64,000 nt of DNA from Amycolatopsis sp. 195334CR (GCF_017309385.1 NZ_JAFJMJ010000001.1:1798001-1862000), one strand, 5' to 3'. Shown: positions 17,670 to 26,817, counted from the stretch's first letter. Numbers and translations are program-made. Notes: generated by a model not told the origin, from the sequence alone.

Positions 17670-18170
17670 TCAGATCTCCTTGAAGTGCTCGAAGGGTTCG
17701 GCGCAGGCGCGGCAGCGGTTCAGCGCCTTGCACGCGGTGCCGCTGAACTCCGACAGGCGCTCGGTGTCGGCGGAACCGCAGTGCGGGCAGGTGACCAGCA
17801 GGCGCGGTGCGCTCAGCGTCAACGGGATCGGGCCGGACGGCCGGACCGGCGCGTCACCGGGCGGCGCGATGCCCGCTTCGGCGAGCTTGCGGCGGCCGGA
17901 TTCGCTGATCCAGTCGGTGGTCCACGCCGGGTGCAGCACGGTGCGCACCTCGACCTCGCGGTACCCGGCCCGCCGCAACGCGTGTTCCAGGTCGTCGCGC
18001 ATGGTGTCCATGGCCGGGCAGCCGGTGTAGGTGGGCGTGATCGCCACCGTCACCCGTCCGTCCTCTTCGGACACCTCACGCAGCACGCCCAGCTCGGCCA
18101 GCGTCACCATCGGCAACTCGGGATCGGTGACCGTCTCGGCCACCGAGCGCGCGTCCAGCATGGTGTTCAC
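17670..18170 (-). CDS. paaD: Phenylacetyl-CoA epoxidase maturation protein PaaD
   Basis: A 166-residue MIP18/DUF59-family protein needed for assembly of the epoxidase, probably in iron-sulfur or di-iron maturation. The DUF59 core is VTDPELPMVTLAELGVL...VTVAITPTYTGCPAMDTM. The C-terminus has a four-cysteine zinc ribbon (CPHCGS and CKALNRCRAC), as in other PaaD proteins. The start is taken as GTG 18170, which overlaps the PaaC stop as GTGA. ATG 18161 is the alternative. Confidence 0.93.
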   Translation of the reverse strand: MNTMLDARSVAETVTDPELPMVTLAELGVLREVSEEDGRVTVAITPTYTGCPAMDTMRDDLEHALRRAGYREVEVRTVLHPAWTTDWISESGRRKLAEAGIAPPGDAPVRPSGPIPLTLSAPRLLVTCPHCGSADTERLSEFSGTACKALNRCRACAEPFEHFKEI

Positions 18171-18997
18171 CAGGTGGCCCCGGGATTCGCGCGGGCCACG
18201 CTCTGCATTTCGGCGAGCAGCGAGTCCAGCTCGGCGGTGTGCGAACCGTCCCGGCCACCCCCTTCGGCCTCGGCCACCACCGGGAGTCGCAGCGTGGCAG
18301 CGGAAAGCACCTGCGCGAGCACGTCGTCGAACTCCGCGCGCACGCCGGATTCCGCGCCCGCGAAGAGTTCCGCGGTGTACGGCCACACCGCGTCCAGACC
18401 GGCCTGCATCTTCTCGTGCGACAGCTCGGTCCCGTCGCCGAGGCGGACCGTCCACTGTGCCGCGTAGTCGCGGTGGTAGACCAGTTCCTTGATCGCCTTG
18501 GCCGCGATCGCCGCGAGCACCTGGTCGGGTGACGAGGTCAGGCGCTGGAACACCGCCAGCCGCCAGGTGCTGAACACCAGCAGCCTGGCCACCGAGAAGG
18601 CGAAGTTCCCATTGGCCAGTTCGACCAGGCGGACGTTGCGGAACTCGTGGCTGTCGCGGAGGAACGCGAGGTCGTCCTCACCGCGCCCGGTGCCGTCGGC
18701 CTTGCCCGCGCGGGCCAGCAGCAACCGCGCCTGGCCGAGCAGGTCGAGGCCGATGTTCGCGAGTGCGACCTCGTCCTCCAGCTCGGGCGCGTTCGTGCAC
18801 CACTCCTGCAGCCGGTGCGACATGACCAGCGCGTCGTCCCCGAGCATCAGGCAGTGCGCGGCCAGCTCCCCGGCGTCCAGCCCGTCGGGCACCGTGGTGT
18901 CCACTCCGGACAGCGGATCGTCGAAACCGGTGCCGAACGCCCAGCGGGAGTCGTCCGAGCCCTCGGTGAGCGCTTCGTAGGCGTTGTCAAAGGACAT
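18167..18997 (-). CDS. paaC: Phenylacetyl-CoA epoxidase structural subunit PaaC
   Basis: A 276-residue ferritin-like, catalytically silent partner of PaaA. The motifs LADDALVMSHRLQEW-like (LMLGDDALVMSHRLQEWC, about 50-67), EDEVALANIGLDLLGQARLL and KELVYHRDYAAQWTVRLGDGT are typical of PaaC. It forms the PaaAC core of the ring-1,2-phenylacetyl-CoA epoxidase. ATG 18997 lies 7 bp after the paaB stop. Confidence 0.95.
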   Translation of the reverse strand: MSFDNAYEALTEGSDDSRWAFGTGFDDPLSGVDTTVPDGLDAGELAAHCLMLGDDALVMSHRLQEWCTNAPELEDEVALANIGLDLLGQARLLLARAGKADGTGRGEDDLAFLRDSHEFRNVRLVELANGNFAFSVARLLVFSTWRLAVFQRLTSSPDQVLAAIAAKAIKELVYHRDYAAQWTVRLGDGTELSHEKMQAGLDAVWPYTAELFAGAESGVRAEFDDVLAQVLSAATLRLPVVAEAEGGGRDGSHTAELDSLLAEMQSVARANPGATW

Positions 18998-19004
18998 CAG
19001 GCAC

Positions 19005-19289
19005 TCACATGTGGGGGACGTTGTCGGGGATGTCGTAGAAGGTCGGGTGCCGGTACACCTTGTCGCCGCTGGGCGCGAAGAACGGGTCCTTCTCGTCCGG
19101 GCTGGACGCGGTGATGTCGGCGGCCTTGACCACCCAGATGCTCACACCCTCGTTGCGGCGGGTGTACAGGTCGCGCGCGTGCCGCACGGCCATCTCGTCG
19201 TCGGCGGCGTGCAGCGAGCCCACGTGCACGTGGTTGAGCCCGCGCTTGCCCCGAACGAACACCTCGTACAGCGGCCAGTCGTGCTGCAT
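19005..19289 (-). CDS. paaB: Phenylacetyl-CoA epoxidase subunit PaaB
   Basis: A 94-residue small subunit that bridges PaaAC heterodimers in the epoxidase. The sequence WPLYEVFVRGKRGLNHVHVG and LHAADDEMAVRHARDLYTRR is diagnostic. The true start is ATG 19289, whose last base is shared with the PaaA stop (TGATG). A longer open frame upstream lies entirely within paaA and is not coding. Confidence 0.95.
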   Translation of the reverse strand: MQHDWPLYEVFVRGKRGLNHVHVGSLHAADDEMAVRHARDLYTRRNEGVSIWVVKAADITASSPDEKDPFFAPSGDKVYRHPTFYDIPDNVPHM

Positions 19290-20242
19290 CACGCCGCCCC
19301 CTTCGCTTTCTTCGCCGCGTGCGCGGCGGCTGCCTCGCGCACCCAGGCGCCTTCCTCCTGCGCCCTGCGCCGCCGCTCGATCCGCTCGGCGTTGCACGGG
19401 CCGTTGCCCGAGATCACCCGCTTCAGCTCGGACCAGTCGATCTCGCCGAAGTCGTAGTGCCCGCGCTCGGCGTTCCACTTGAGATCGTCGTCGGGGAAGG
19501 TCACCCCGAGCGCCTCGGCCTGCGGCACCGACATGTCCACGAACCGCTGGCGCAGTTCGTCGTTGGTGTGGCGCTTGATCTTCCAGGCCATCGACTGCGC
19601 GGTGTTCGGCGAATCGGCGTCCGGCGGGCCGAACATCATCAGCGACGGCCACCACCAGCGGTTCACCGCGTCCTGCACCATCTCGCGCTGCGCCTCGGTG
19701 CCGCGCATCATGGTCATCAGCAGTTCGTAGCCCTGCCGCTGGTGGAAGGACTCCTCCTTGCAGATCCGGATCATCGCCCGCGCGTAGGGCCCGTAGGAAC
19801 TGCGGCACAGCGGGACCTGGTTGCAGATCGCCGCGCCGTCCACCAGCCAGCCGATCACACCGACGTCGGCGAAGGTCAGCGTCGGGTAGTTGAAGATCGA
19901 CGAGTACTTCTGCTTGCCGCTGATCAGCTTGTCGGTCAGGTCGGCGCGGTCGGCACCCAGCGTGGTCGACGCCGAGTACAGGTACAGCCCGTGCCCGGCC
20001 TCGTCCTGCACCTTGGCCAGCAGGATCGCCTTGCGGCGCAGCGAGGGCGCCCGGGTGATCCAGTTGCCCTCCGGCTGCATGCCGATGATCTCCGAATGCG
20101 CGTGCTGCGCGATCTGCCGGATCATCGTCCTGCGATAGCCCTCGGGCATCCAGTCCCGCGGCTCGATCCGCTGGTCGCGCTCGATGGTGTGCTCGAAGTG
20201 GGCCTGGAGGTCCGCTTCGGACAGTTCGGCGAGGGTGGTCAC
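19289..20242 (-). CDS. paaA: Phenylacetyl-CoA epoxidase catalytic subunit PaaA
   Basis: A 317-residue di-iron oxygenase subunit that epoxidises the aromatic ring of phenylacetyl-CoA. The carboxylate/histidine iron ligands are in [21 protein letters not shown] (ExxH) and [15 protein letters not shown] (ExxH). The start is GTG 20242, overlapping the paaZ stop as GTGA. An alternative frame extending upstream into paaZ is not needed. The length fits the family. Confidence 0.96.
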   Translation of the reverse strand: MTTLAELSEADLQAHFEHTIERDQRIEPRDWMPEGYRRTMIRQIAQHAHSEIIGMQPEGNWITRAPSLRRKAILLAKVQDEAGHGLYLYSASTTLGADRADLTDKLISGKQKYSSIFNYPTLTFADVGVIGWLVDGAAICNQVPLCRSSYGPYARAMIRICKEESFHQRQGYELLMTMMRGTEAQREMVQDAVNRWWWPSLMMFGPPDADSPNTAQSMAWKIKRHTNDELRQRFVDMSVPQAEALGVTFPDDDLKWNAERGHYDFGEIDWSELKRVISGNGPCNAERIERRRRAQEEGAWVREAAAAHAAKKAKGAA

Positions 20243-22272
20243 TTCGCCTCCTTCTCCACCAGCGTGAGCACGTCGTACCTGGCGACCGACGTACCGTCCT
20301 GTTTGGTCACATCCGCATCCCACCGCACTTCGCCGTATTCGGCATTTTCGCGCGGGGTGATCTGCTTGGCGGTCAGCGTCACGGTGAGCGCGTCACCGGG
20401 GAACACCGGCGTCAGGAAACGCAGGTTCTCCAGGCCGTAGTTGGCCAGCACCGGGCCGGGCTCCGGGGAGACGAACAGCCCGGCGGCGAACGACACGATC
20501 AGGTACCCGTGCGCGACCCGCCCGCCGAAGAACGGGTTCGCCGCGGCGGCCTCCTCGTCCATGTGCGCGTAGAACGTGTCCCCGGTGAACTCGGCGAAGT
20601 GCTCGATGTCCGCCAGCGTGACGGTCCGCGGCCCGGCGGTCACCGAGTCACCGATCTTCAGCTCCGCCAACGACTTCCGGAACGGGTGCACCTCGGCGGC
20701 GGCCCGGTCCGCACCCTCGACCCAGCGGTTGGTCACCGCGGCGAGCACCTTCGGGCTGCCCTGCACGGCGGTCCGCTGCAGGTGGTGCAGCACGCCGCGC
20801 ATGCCGCCCATCTCCTCGCCACCACCGGCGCGGCCGGGACCACCGTGCACCAGCTGCGGCATCGGCGAGCCGTGCCCGGTGGACTCCTTGGCGTCGTCGG
20901 CGTCGAGCACGAGCAGCCTGCCGTGCCACGGCGCGACCCCGATGACCACCTCGCGGGCGAAGGCCGCGTCGCCGGTCACCACCGAACCGGCCAGGCTGCC
21001 CTGGCCGCGCGCGGCGAGGTCGATCAGCTGGTCGGTGGAGGTGAACGGGATCAGCGTGGACACCGGGCCGAACGCCTCGACCTCGTGCGGCTCGGCGCGG
21101 TCGGCGTCGTCGGCGCGCAGCAGCACCGGCGAGATGAACGCACCCCGCTCGGCGTCCGCGTCCACCACGTCGACGCGCTCGGGGTCACCGAACACGATGC
21201 GACCGGCGTCGAGCAGGGACTTCAGCGACCGGCGCACTTCCTCGCGCTGCTCCAGGCTGGCCAGCGCGCCCATCCGCACGCCCTCGCTGGTCGGGTTGCC
21301 GACGGTCACCTTGGCCAGCCGCTCACTCGCGGCCTGCGCGACGTCGTCGATCAGCTCGGCGGGCACGAAGGCGCGGCGGATCGCGGTGCACTTCTGCCCG
21401 GCCTTGACCGTCATCTCGGTGCACAACTGCTTGACGAAGAGGTCGAACTCGGTGGTGCCCGGCTTGGCGTCGGGGCCGAGCACGGACAGGTTCAGCGAGT
21501 CGGCCTCGGCGTTGAACCGGACCGAGTTCCGCACGATCGCCGGGTGCGCGCGCAGGTGCTGCGCGGTCGAGGCCGAACCGGTGAACGAGACCAGGTCCTG
21601 CCCGGTGACGTGGTCGAGCAGGTCACCGACGCTGCCCGCGACGAACTGCAGCGAGCCCTCCGGCAGCAGCCCGGACTCGATGATCAGCTCGACCAGCCGC
21701 GCGGTCAGGTACGCGGTCTGGCTGGCCGGTTTGACCAGGCTCGGCACCCCGGCGATGAAGGCGGGCGCGAACTTCTCCAGCGGCCCCCACACCGGGAAGT
21801 TGAACGCGTTGATCTGCACCGCGACGCCCCGCAGCGGGGTGGCGATGTGCTGGCCGGCGAAGGTGCCGCCCTTGCTCAGCGGCTCCACCGCGCCGTCCAC
21901 GTAGACGGTGTCGTTCGGCAGCTCGCGCTTGGCCTTGCTGGCGTAGCTGAGCAGCACGCCCATCCCGCCGTCGACGTCGAACTTCGAGTCGCCGAGCGTG
22001 GCGCCGGTGCGCGCGGAGAGCGCGTACAGCTCGTCGCGGTGCTCGCGCAGGTGCAGCCCGAGCGCCTTGAGCAGGTTCGCGCGCTGGTGGAAGGTCAGCT
22101 CGCGCAGCGCCGGGCCACCCACGCGGCGGCCGTGCGCGAGCGCGGCGCCCATATCCACCCCGGCCGAGGAGATCCGGGCGACCTCGTCGCCGGTGACCGC
22201 GTCGTGCAGCGGGACGCCCTCCGCGTCCGGCGTGTGCCAACCACCGGAGACGTAGCTGCGCAGCAGTGCCAT
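20239..22272 (-). CDS. paaZ: Oxepin-CoA hydrolase / 3-oxo-5,6-dehydrosuberyl-CoA semialdehyde dehydrogenase PaaZ
   Basis: A 677-residue bifunctional enzyme. The N-terminal aldehyde dehydrogenase (about 1-520) has [11 protein letters not shown] and the catalytic cysteine in [12 protein letters not shown]. The C-terminal MaoC-like hydratase (about 540-677) has [18 protein letters not shown] and [11 protein letters not shown]. It opens the oxepin ring and oxidises the resulting aldehyde. It is the first gene of the paaZABCDE operon, and every junction down to paaD is an overlap or a few-base gap. A PaaR-type operator lies 22-43 bp upstream of ATG 22272. Confidence 0.96.
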   Translation of the reverse strand: MALLRSYVSGGWHTPDAEGVPLHDAVTGDEVARISSAGVDMGAALAHGRRVGGPALRELTFHQRANLLKALGLHLREHRDELYALSARTGATLGDSKFDVDGGMGVLLSYASKAKRELPNDTVYVDGAVEPLSKGGTFAGQHIATPLRGVAVQINAFNFPVWGPLEKFAPAFIAGVPSLVKPASQTAYLTARLVELIIESGLLPEGSLQFVAGSVGDLLDHVTGQDLVSFTGSASTAQHLRAHPAIVRNSVRFNAEADSLNLSVLGPDAKPGTTEFDLFVKQLCTEMTVKAGQKCTAIRRAFVPAELIDDVAQAASERLAKVTVGNPTSEGVRMGALASLEQREEVRRSLKSLLDAGRIVFGDPERVDVVDADAERGAFISPVLLRADDADRAEPHEVEAFGPVSTLIPFTSTDQLIDLAARGQGSLAGSVVTGDAAFAREVVIGVAPWHGRLLVLDADDAKESTGHGSPMPQLVHGGPGRAGGGEEMGGMRGVLHHLQRTAVQGSPKVLAAVTNRWVEGADRAAAEVHPFRKSLAELKIGDSVTAGPRTVTLADIEHFAEFTGDTFYAHMDEEAAAANPFFGGRVAHGYLIVSFAAGLFVSPEPGPVLANYGLENLRFLTPVFPGDALTVTLTAKQITPRENAEYGEVRWDADVTKQDGTSVARYDVLTLVEKEAK

Positions 22273-22293
22273 CGAGTCCGACCTCCCGGAATT

Positions 22294-22315
22294 ACCAACC
22301 GTACGTTCAGTAAGT
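22294..22315. promoter_or_regulatory. Candidate PaaR operator upstream of paaZ
   Basis: A 22-bp imperfect palindrome containing AACCGTACGTTCAGTAAGT. It matches the half-sites ACTNACCG...CGGTNAGT that I recall for Corynebacterium PaaR, with two mismatches, and is nearly the same as the site at 24455-24476. It overlaps the expected paaZ promoter, as needed for repression. Confidence 0.7.
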
Positions 22316-22350
22316 ACTGTAACCGGGCGAGCCGGTGAACACCAGGCCGC

Positions 22351-23565
22351 TCACCAGCGCAGCGGCAGGTGGAGCAGGCCGTTGATGAAGTTCGACGTCA
22401 GGTGCTTCGCCTGCCCACCCAGCTCCACCTGCGGCAGCGCGCGGAGGAACTCGGTGAAGAAGATCCTCATCTGCAACCGGCCGAAGTGCGCGCCGAGGCA
22501 CAGGTGCGGGCCCTGTCCGAAGGCCAGGTGGTCGTTCGGCTCGCGGGTGAGGTCGAAGGTGAACGGATCGCGGAACGCGCGTTCGTCGTAGTGCGCCGAC
22601 GCGTGGTAGACGACCACCTTGTCGCCCTCGCGGATGAGCTGCCCGCCCAGTTCGACGTCCCGGCTCGCGGTCCGGCGGAAGCTGAGCACGGGCGGGTGCC
22701 AGCGCAGCATCTCCTCGATCGCGCTCGGCAGCAGTTCGGGGTGGGCACGCAGCCGCGCGTACTGCTCGGGGTGTTCGACCAGGGCGAGCACGCCGCCGGG
22801 CAACGCGCTGCGCACGGTGTCGTTGCCCGCGATCACCACCAGGAAGAAGAACATCTCCAGCTCGGCGCCGTCGAGGTCGGCGCGGACGAGCGCGGTCATC
22901 AGGTCGTCGCCCGGTTCGGCCCGCTTGCGCTCGGCGAGCTGCCGCGCGTAGGCGAACATGTCCGCCAGCATCGCCGGTGACCGCGGGTTCAGCGGTTTGC
23001 CGTCGTCACCGAGGATCACCTCGGCGTGTTCGGGGTCCTGGTAACCGATCACCCGGTTGGTCCAGTGCAGCAGCAGTGCCCGGTCCTCGGCGGGCACGCC
23101 GAGCAGATCGGCCAGGTTGAGCAGCGGGAAGTCGTCGGTCACCTCGACCGGCAGATCGCATTCACCCTTGGCCGCGACCGCGCCGATCAGCGTGCGCGCG
23201 CGGTCGGCGATCCGCTCGGCCGAGCGTTCGAGCCGCCGCCGGGTGAACACCGCGGCGACCACCTTGCGCAGCCGGTTGTGCTCCGGCGCGTCCATGTTCA
23301 GGATCATCCGGCGGATGAACGCCAGGTCGTCCGGCTCGGGATCGCGGATCTGGGTGGCCCCGAGCCACGACGAGAAGACCTCCGGCGCGCGCAGCACGTG
23401 CTTGACGTCGGCGTGCCTGGTCACCGCCCAGTAGCCGGGACCGGCGGGCCAGCCCAGCACCTCCGGCTCCTCCTGCCAGGCGACCGGTGCGGTGTCCCGC
23501 AGCTCGCGGAAGGCGTCGTGCGGCAGGCCGCCGGCGAAAACCGTCGGATCGAACACGTCCGGCAT
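22351..23565 (-). CDS. Cytochrome P450 in the phenylacetate regulon
   Basis: A 404-residue soluble bacterial P450 (CYP family not assigned). The heme ligand Cys356 is in FGQGPHLCLGAHFGR. The I-helix is VVIAGNDTVR, where the usual A-G-x-D/E-T is AGNDT, and the ExxR motif is in IEEMLRWHPP. It starts at ATG 23565, 5 bp after the paaH stop, so it is co-transcribed with paaH and lies behind a PaaR-type operator. The substrate is unknown. An aryl-acetate or other phenylacetyl-CoA precursor is plausible. Redox partners are not adjacent, though PaaE-type reductase genes are nearby. Confidence 0.92.
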   Translation of the reverse strand: MPDVFDPTVFAGGLPHDAFRELRDTAPVAWQEEPEVLGWPAGPGYWAVTRHADVKHVLRAPEVFSSWLGATQIRDPEPDDLAFIRRMILNMDAPEHNRLRKVVAAVFTRRRLERSAERIADRARTLIGAVAAKGECDLPVEVTDDFPLLNLADLLGVPAEDRALLLHWTNRVIGYQDPEHAEVILGDDGKPLNPRSPAMLADMFAYARQLAERKRAEPGDDLMTALVRADLDGAELEMFFFLVVIAGNDTVRSALPGGVLALVEHPEQYARLRAHPELLPSAIEEMLRWHPPVLSFRRTASRDVELGGQLIREGDKVVVYHASAHYDERAFRDPFTFDLTREPNDHLAFGQGPHLCLGAHFGRLQMRIFFTEFLRALPQVELGGQAKHLTSNFINGLLHLPLRW

Positions 23566-23570
23566 GGTTG

Positions 23571-24413
23571 TCAGCTCCAGTCGTGGAAACCCTTGCCCGT
23601 CTTGCGCCCCAGCTCACCGCGATCGACTTTTTCCCGCAGAAGCCGCGGTGGCGCGAAGCGGTCCCCCAGCTTGCTCGCCAAGTATTCGGCGATGGCCAGC
23701 CGCACGTCGAGGCCGACCAGATCGGTGGAGCGCAGCGGGCCCATCGGGTGGCGGTAACCCAGCTCCATCGCGCGGTCGATCGACTCCGCGTCGGCCACGC
23801 CCTCCTCCAGCATGCGGATGGCTTCGAGGCCGAGCATCACGCCGAGCCTGCTGGTCGCGAAGCCCGGCGAGTCCCGCACCACGACCTCGCTCTTGCCGAG
23901 CCGGCCGACCCAGTCGAGCACCTGGTCGCGCACCGCGGCGGCGGTCTCCGGCCCGAGCACCACCTCGACCAGCTTCGAGGCGGGCACCGGGTTGAAGAAG
24001 TGCATGCCGGCGAACCGGTCCGGCTTGGTCAGCGCGGCGGCCAGTTCGGTGATCGAGAGCGAACTGGTGTTGGTGGCCAGCACGGTGTCCGGGCCGACCA
24101 CCCGTTCGGCGGCGGTCAGCACGTCGAGCTTGAGCTTGACCACCTCCGGCACGGCCTCAACCACCAGCGCGGCGTCGGACGGCAGCTCCTCGATCGCCGT
24201 ACCCACCCTCACCCGTTCGATGACCTGTTCCGGCGTGCCCTCGAGCTTGCCCCGCTCGGCGGTGGCACGCAGCCCGGCGAGCACGCGTTCGTGTGCCGCC
24301 TCGGCCGCCTCGGAGTCGCCTTCCACGACGAACACCCGCGCCCCGGTCGCGGCGAACACCTGCGCGATCCCGGCGCCCATCCGGCCCCCGCCGATCACCC
24401 CGATCGCTTCCAC
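23571..24413 (-). CDS. paaH: 3-hydroxyacyl-CoA dehydrogenase PaaH
   Basis: A 280-residue NAD-dependent dehydrogenase. The Rossmann motif is IGVIGGGRMGAGIAQVFAATG (start to about 24), the catalytic histidine-glutamate region is AGMHFFNPVPASKLVEVV, and GYRHPMGPLRSTDLVGLD and GRKTGKGFHDW complete the family signature. In this locus it should oxidise 3-hydroxyadipyl-CoA, the PaaH step. The start is set at GTG 24413 because GGAGG lies 5 bases upstream. Frames up to 24440 are open but less likely. Confidence 0.9.
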   Translation of the reverse strand: MEAIGVIGGGRMGAGIAQVFAATGARVFVVEGDSEAAEAAHERVLAGLRATAERGKLEGTPEQVIERVRVGTAIEELPSDAALVVEAVPEVVKLKLDVLTAAERVVGPDTVLATNTSSLSITELAAALTKPDRFAGMHFFNPVPASKLVEVVLGPETAAAVRDQVLDWVGRLGKSEVVVRDSPGFATSRLGVMLGLEAIRMLEEGVADAESIDRAMELGYRHPMGPLRSTDLVGLDVRLAIAEYLASKLGDRFAPPRLLREKVDRGELGRKTGKGFHDWS

Positions 24414-24454
24414 CCGCACCTCCGCACTTGACACCCACACCGGCCGGAAACATT

Positions 24455-24476
24455 ATTAACCGTCCATTCGGTCAGT
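24455..24476. promoter_or_regulatory. Candidate PaaR operator between paaH and paaI
   Basis: A 22-bp imperfect palindrome containing AACCGTCCATTCGGTCAGT, fitting the recalled PaaR half-sites ACTNACCG...CGGTNAGT with two mismatches. It is centred in the divergent gap and so can control both paaH-P450 and paaI-paaK-paaR. Together with the 22294-22315 site it defines the local regulon. Confidence 0.72.
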
Positions 24477-24495
24477 TAGCAAGAGTAGGGAGCCG

Positions 24496-24903
24496 ATGGA
24501 TTCCACCGCCGCCCACCGGATGTTCGAGGCCGACGAAGCGTCGCGAGCACTGGGCATCGAACTCGTCGAAGCCGCCGACGGCCACGCCGTCGCGCGGATG
24601 AAGGTCACCTCGGCGATGGTCAACGGGCACGACATCGCCCACGGCGGCTACCTCTTCCTGCTCGCCGACACCACGTTCGCCTGCGCCTGCAACAGCCACG
24701 GCCCGGTGACCGTCGCGGCGGGCGCGGAGATCAACTTCGTGGCCTCGGCCCGGCTCGGTGACGAACTCACCGCGACCGCCGCCGAGCGCACCACGTACGG
24801 GCGCAACGGGATCTACGACGTGACCGTGTGCCGGGCGGACGGCGCGGTGATCGCGGAGTTCCGCGGCCGCAGCCGCGTGATCGGACAGAAGGACCAGTCG
24901 TGA
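24496..24903 (+). CDS. paaI: Hydroxyphenylacetyl-CoA thioesterase PaaI
   Basis: A 135-residue hotdog-fold thioesterase. The motif MVNGHDIAHGGYLFLLADTTFACACNS (about 41-67) includes the HGG loop and catalytic aspartate of PaaI. It hydrolyses dead-end CoA esters and so rescues free CoA. ATG 24496 has a GGGAGC Shine-Dalgarno sequence. The end overlaps the paaK GTG start (GTGA). Confidence 0.94.
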   Translation: MDSTAAHRMFEADEASRALGIELVEAADGHAVARMKVTSAMVNGHDIAHGGYLFLLADTTFACACNSHGPVTVAAGAEINFVASARLGDELTATAAERTTYGRNGIYDVTVCRADGAVIAEFRGRSRVIGQKDQS

Positions 24904-26162
24904 ACAGAACCGAGCTCCAGGCCGTCCAGTTGGAACGTCTGCAGTGGACACTCGAGCACGCGTACCGCAACGTGCCGCTCTACACCAGGAAGTTCGACCA
25001 GGCCGGGGTCAAGCCGCAGGACTGCCGCACGCTGGCCGACCTGGCGAAGTTCCCCTTCACCACGAAGAACGACCTGCGGGACAACTACCCGTTCGGCATG
25101 TTCGCCGTGCCGCAGGACCAGGTCCGCCGCATCCACGCCTCCAGCGGGACCACCGGCAAGCCGACCGTGGTCGGCTACACCGAGCGCGACATCGACACCT
25201 GGGCCACCGTGATGGCCCGCTCGATCGAGGCGGCGGGCGGCCGTCCGGGTGACAAGGTGCATGTGGCCTACGGTTACGGCCTGTTCACCGGCGGCCTCGG
25301 CGCGCACTACGGCGCGGAGAAGCTCGGCTGCACGGTGATCCCGGCGTCCGGCGGCATGACCGCGCGGCAGGTGCAGCTGATCACCGACTTCCGGCCCGAG
25401 ATCATCATGGTCACCCCGACCTACCTGCTCACCCTGCTCGACGAGTTCGAGCGGCAGGGCGTCGACCCGCGGTCCACCTCGATCCGGGTGGGCATCTTCG
25501 GCGCCGAGCCGTGGACCGAGCAGATGCGCGCGGAGATCGAAGAGCGGATGAACATCCACGCGGTCGACATCTACGGGCTGTCCGAGGTGATGGGGCCCGG
25601 CGTGGCGCAGGAGTGCGTGGAGACCAAGGACGGGCTGCACATCTGGGAGGACCACTTCTACCCCGAGGTGATCGACCCGATCGACGAGGACGTGCTGGGC
25701 GAGGGCGAGCGCGGGGAACTGCTGTTCACCTCGCTGACCAAGGAGGCGCTGCCGATCATCCGGTACCGCACGCGGGACCTGACCCGGCTCCTGCCGGGCA
25801 CCGCGCGGCCGGAGTTCCGGCGGATGGAGAAGGTCACCGGGCGCACCGATGACATGATCATCCTGCGCGGGGTCAACCTGTTCCCCACCCAGATCGAGGA
25901 GATCGTGCTGCGTGCCGAGGCGCTGGCCCCGCACTTCCAGCTGGTGCTGACCCGGCCGGAGCGGATGGACCACCTGACCGTGCGGGTGGAGGCGCGCGAG
26001 GGCGCCACCACCGAGCAGCGCGCGGAGGCGGCCGCCGACCTGGTGCGCCAGGTGAAGGACCGGGTGGGGGTGACCGTCGGGGTGTCGGTGGTCGATCCGG
26101 ACACGTTGGAGCGTTCGATGGGCAAGATGCGGCGCGTGGTCGACCGGCGAGAGCGGGCATGA
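24900..26162 (+). CDS. paaK: Phenylacetate--CoA ligase PaaK
   Basis: A 420-residue adenylate-forming ligase that activates phenylacetate to phenylacetyl-CoA, the entry step of the pathway. The P-loop-like motif is HASSGTTGKPTVVGYT (about 79-94), with VDIYGLSEVMGPG, TRDLTRLLPG and GRTDDMIILRGVNLFP following, all diagnostic of PaaK. The start is GTG 24900, coupled to paaI by GTGA. A longer frame from 24828 is internal to paaI. It ends in a 4-bp ATGA overlap with the regulator gene. Confidence 0.96.
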   Translation: MNRTELQAVQLERLQWTLEHAYRNVPLYTRKFDQAGVKPQDCRTLADLAKFPFTTKNDLRDNYPFGMFAVPQDQVRRIHASSGTTGKPTVVGYTERDIDTWATVMARSIEAAGGRPGDKVHVAYGYGLFTGGLGAHYGAEKLGCTVIPASGGMTARQVQLITDFRPEIIMVTPTYLLTLLDEFERQGVDPRSTSIRVGIFGAEPWTEQMRAEIEERMNIHAVDIYGLSEVMGPGVAQECVETKDGLHIWEDHFYPEVIDPIDEDVLGEGERGELLFTSLTKEALPIIRYRTRDLTRLLPGTARPEFRRMEKVTGRTDDMIILRGVNLFPTQIEEIVLRAEALAPHFQLVLTRPERMDHLTVRVEAREGATTEQRAEAAADLVRQVKDRVGVTVGVSVVDPDTLERSMGKMRRVVDRRERA

Positions 26163-26758
26163 CCACGGCGAAACCGGGCCGCCGGGGCCGGCCGGGCTAC
26201 GACCTGGAGTCGCTGCTGACCGTCGCGGTGAAGCTGTTCAACGAGCGCGGCTACGACGGCACCAGCATGGAGGATCTGTCCAAGAAGCTGGGCATCACCA
26301 AGTCGGCGATCTACCACCACGTGCCGAGCAAGGAGGAGATGCTCCGGCTCGCCGTGGACCGGGCGCTCGACGGGCTGTTCGCGGTCGCCGACGAGGTGGC
26401 CGCCGGGGACGGCCGCGCGATCGACCGGCTGGAGCGGCTGGTGCGCGGGAGTGTGGCGGTGCTGGTCGAGCGGCTGCCGTTCGTCACGCTGCTGCTTCGG
26501 GTGCGCGGCAACACGAAGGTGGAACGAGCCGCGCTGGCCCGCCGCCGCGAGTTCGACCGGATCGTCACGGACCTGGTGAAGGCCGCCGAAGCCGAAGGGG
26601 ACGTGCGGCCGGACGTGGATCCGGCGGTGACCAGCCGCCTGCTGTTCGGCATGGTCAACTCGCTGATCGAGTGGTACCGCCCGCGGGGTGGTGCCTCCGG
26701 CGAGGAACTCGCGGACGCCATCTGCAAGATCGCCTTCACCGGCCTGCGACAGCCCTAG
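26159..26758 (+). CDS. paaR: TetR-family phenylacetate regulator PaaR
   Basis: A 199-residue TetR protein. The HTH is GTSMEDLSKKLGITKSAIYHHVPSKEEML (about 37-65). The rest is a helical ligand domain of the TetR_C_17-like type. Actinobacterial PaaR proteins repress paa genes and are released by phenylacetyl-CoA. This gene is the last of paaI-paaK-paaR, so it would be autoregulated through the 24455-24476 operator. The regulator role is inferred from position and from the two operators. Confidence 0.88.
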   Translation: MTTAKPGRRGRPGYDLESLLTVAVKLFNERGYDGTSMEDLSKKLGITKSAIYHHVPSKEEMLRLAVDRALDGLFAVADEVAAGDGRAIDRLERLVRGSVAVLVERLPFVTLLLRVRGNTKVERAALARRREFDRIVTDLVKAAEAEGDVRPDVDPAVTSRLLFGMVNSLIEWYRPRGGASGEELADAICKIAFTGLRQP

Positions 26759-26764
26759 CCAGGT

Positions 26765-26817
26765 GCCGTAAAGGTGGCTTTCACAGCCGAACGTGCCGTG
26801 AAAGCCACATTCACGGC
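26765..26817. terminator. Palindromic repeat, GTGGCTTTCAC family, copy 2
   Basis: Arms at 26765-26784 and 26798-26817 (18 of 20 pairs) with a 13-base loop, 6 bp after the paaR stop. The inner arm GTGGCTTTCAC and the loop length are the same as in the copy after ilvD (12384-12438). The two mismatches suggest drift from a perfect ancestor. It probably acts as an intrinsic terminator. Confidence 0.72.
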
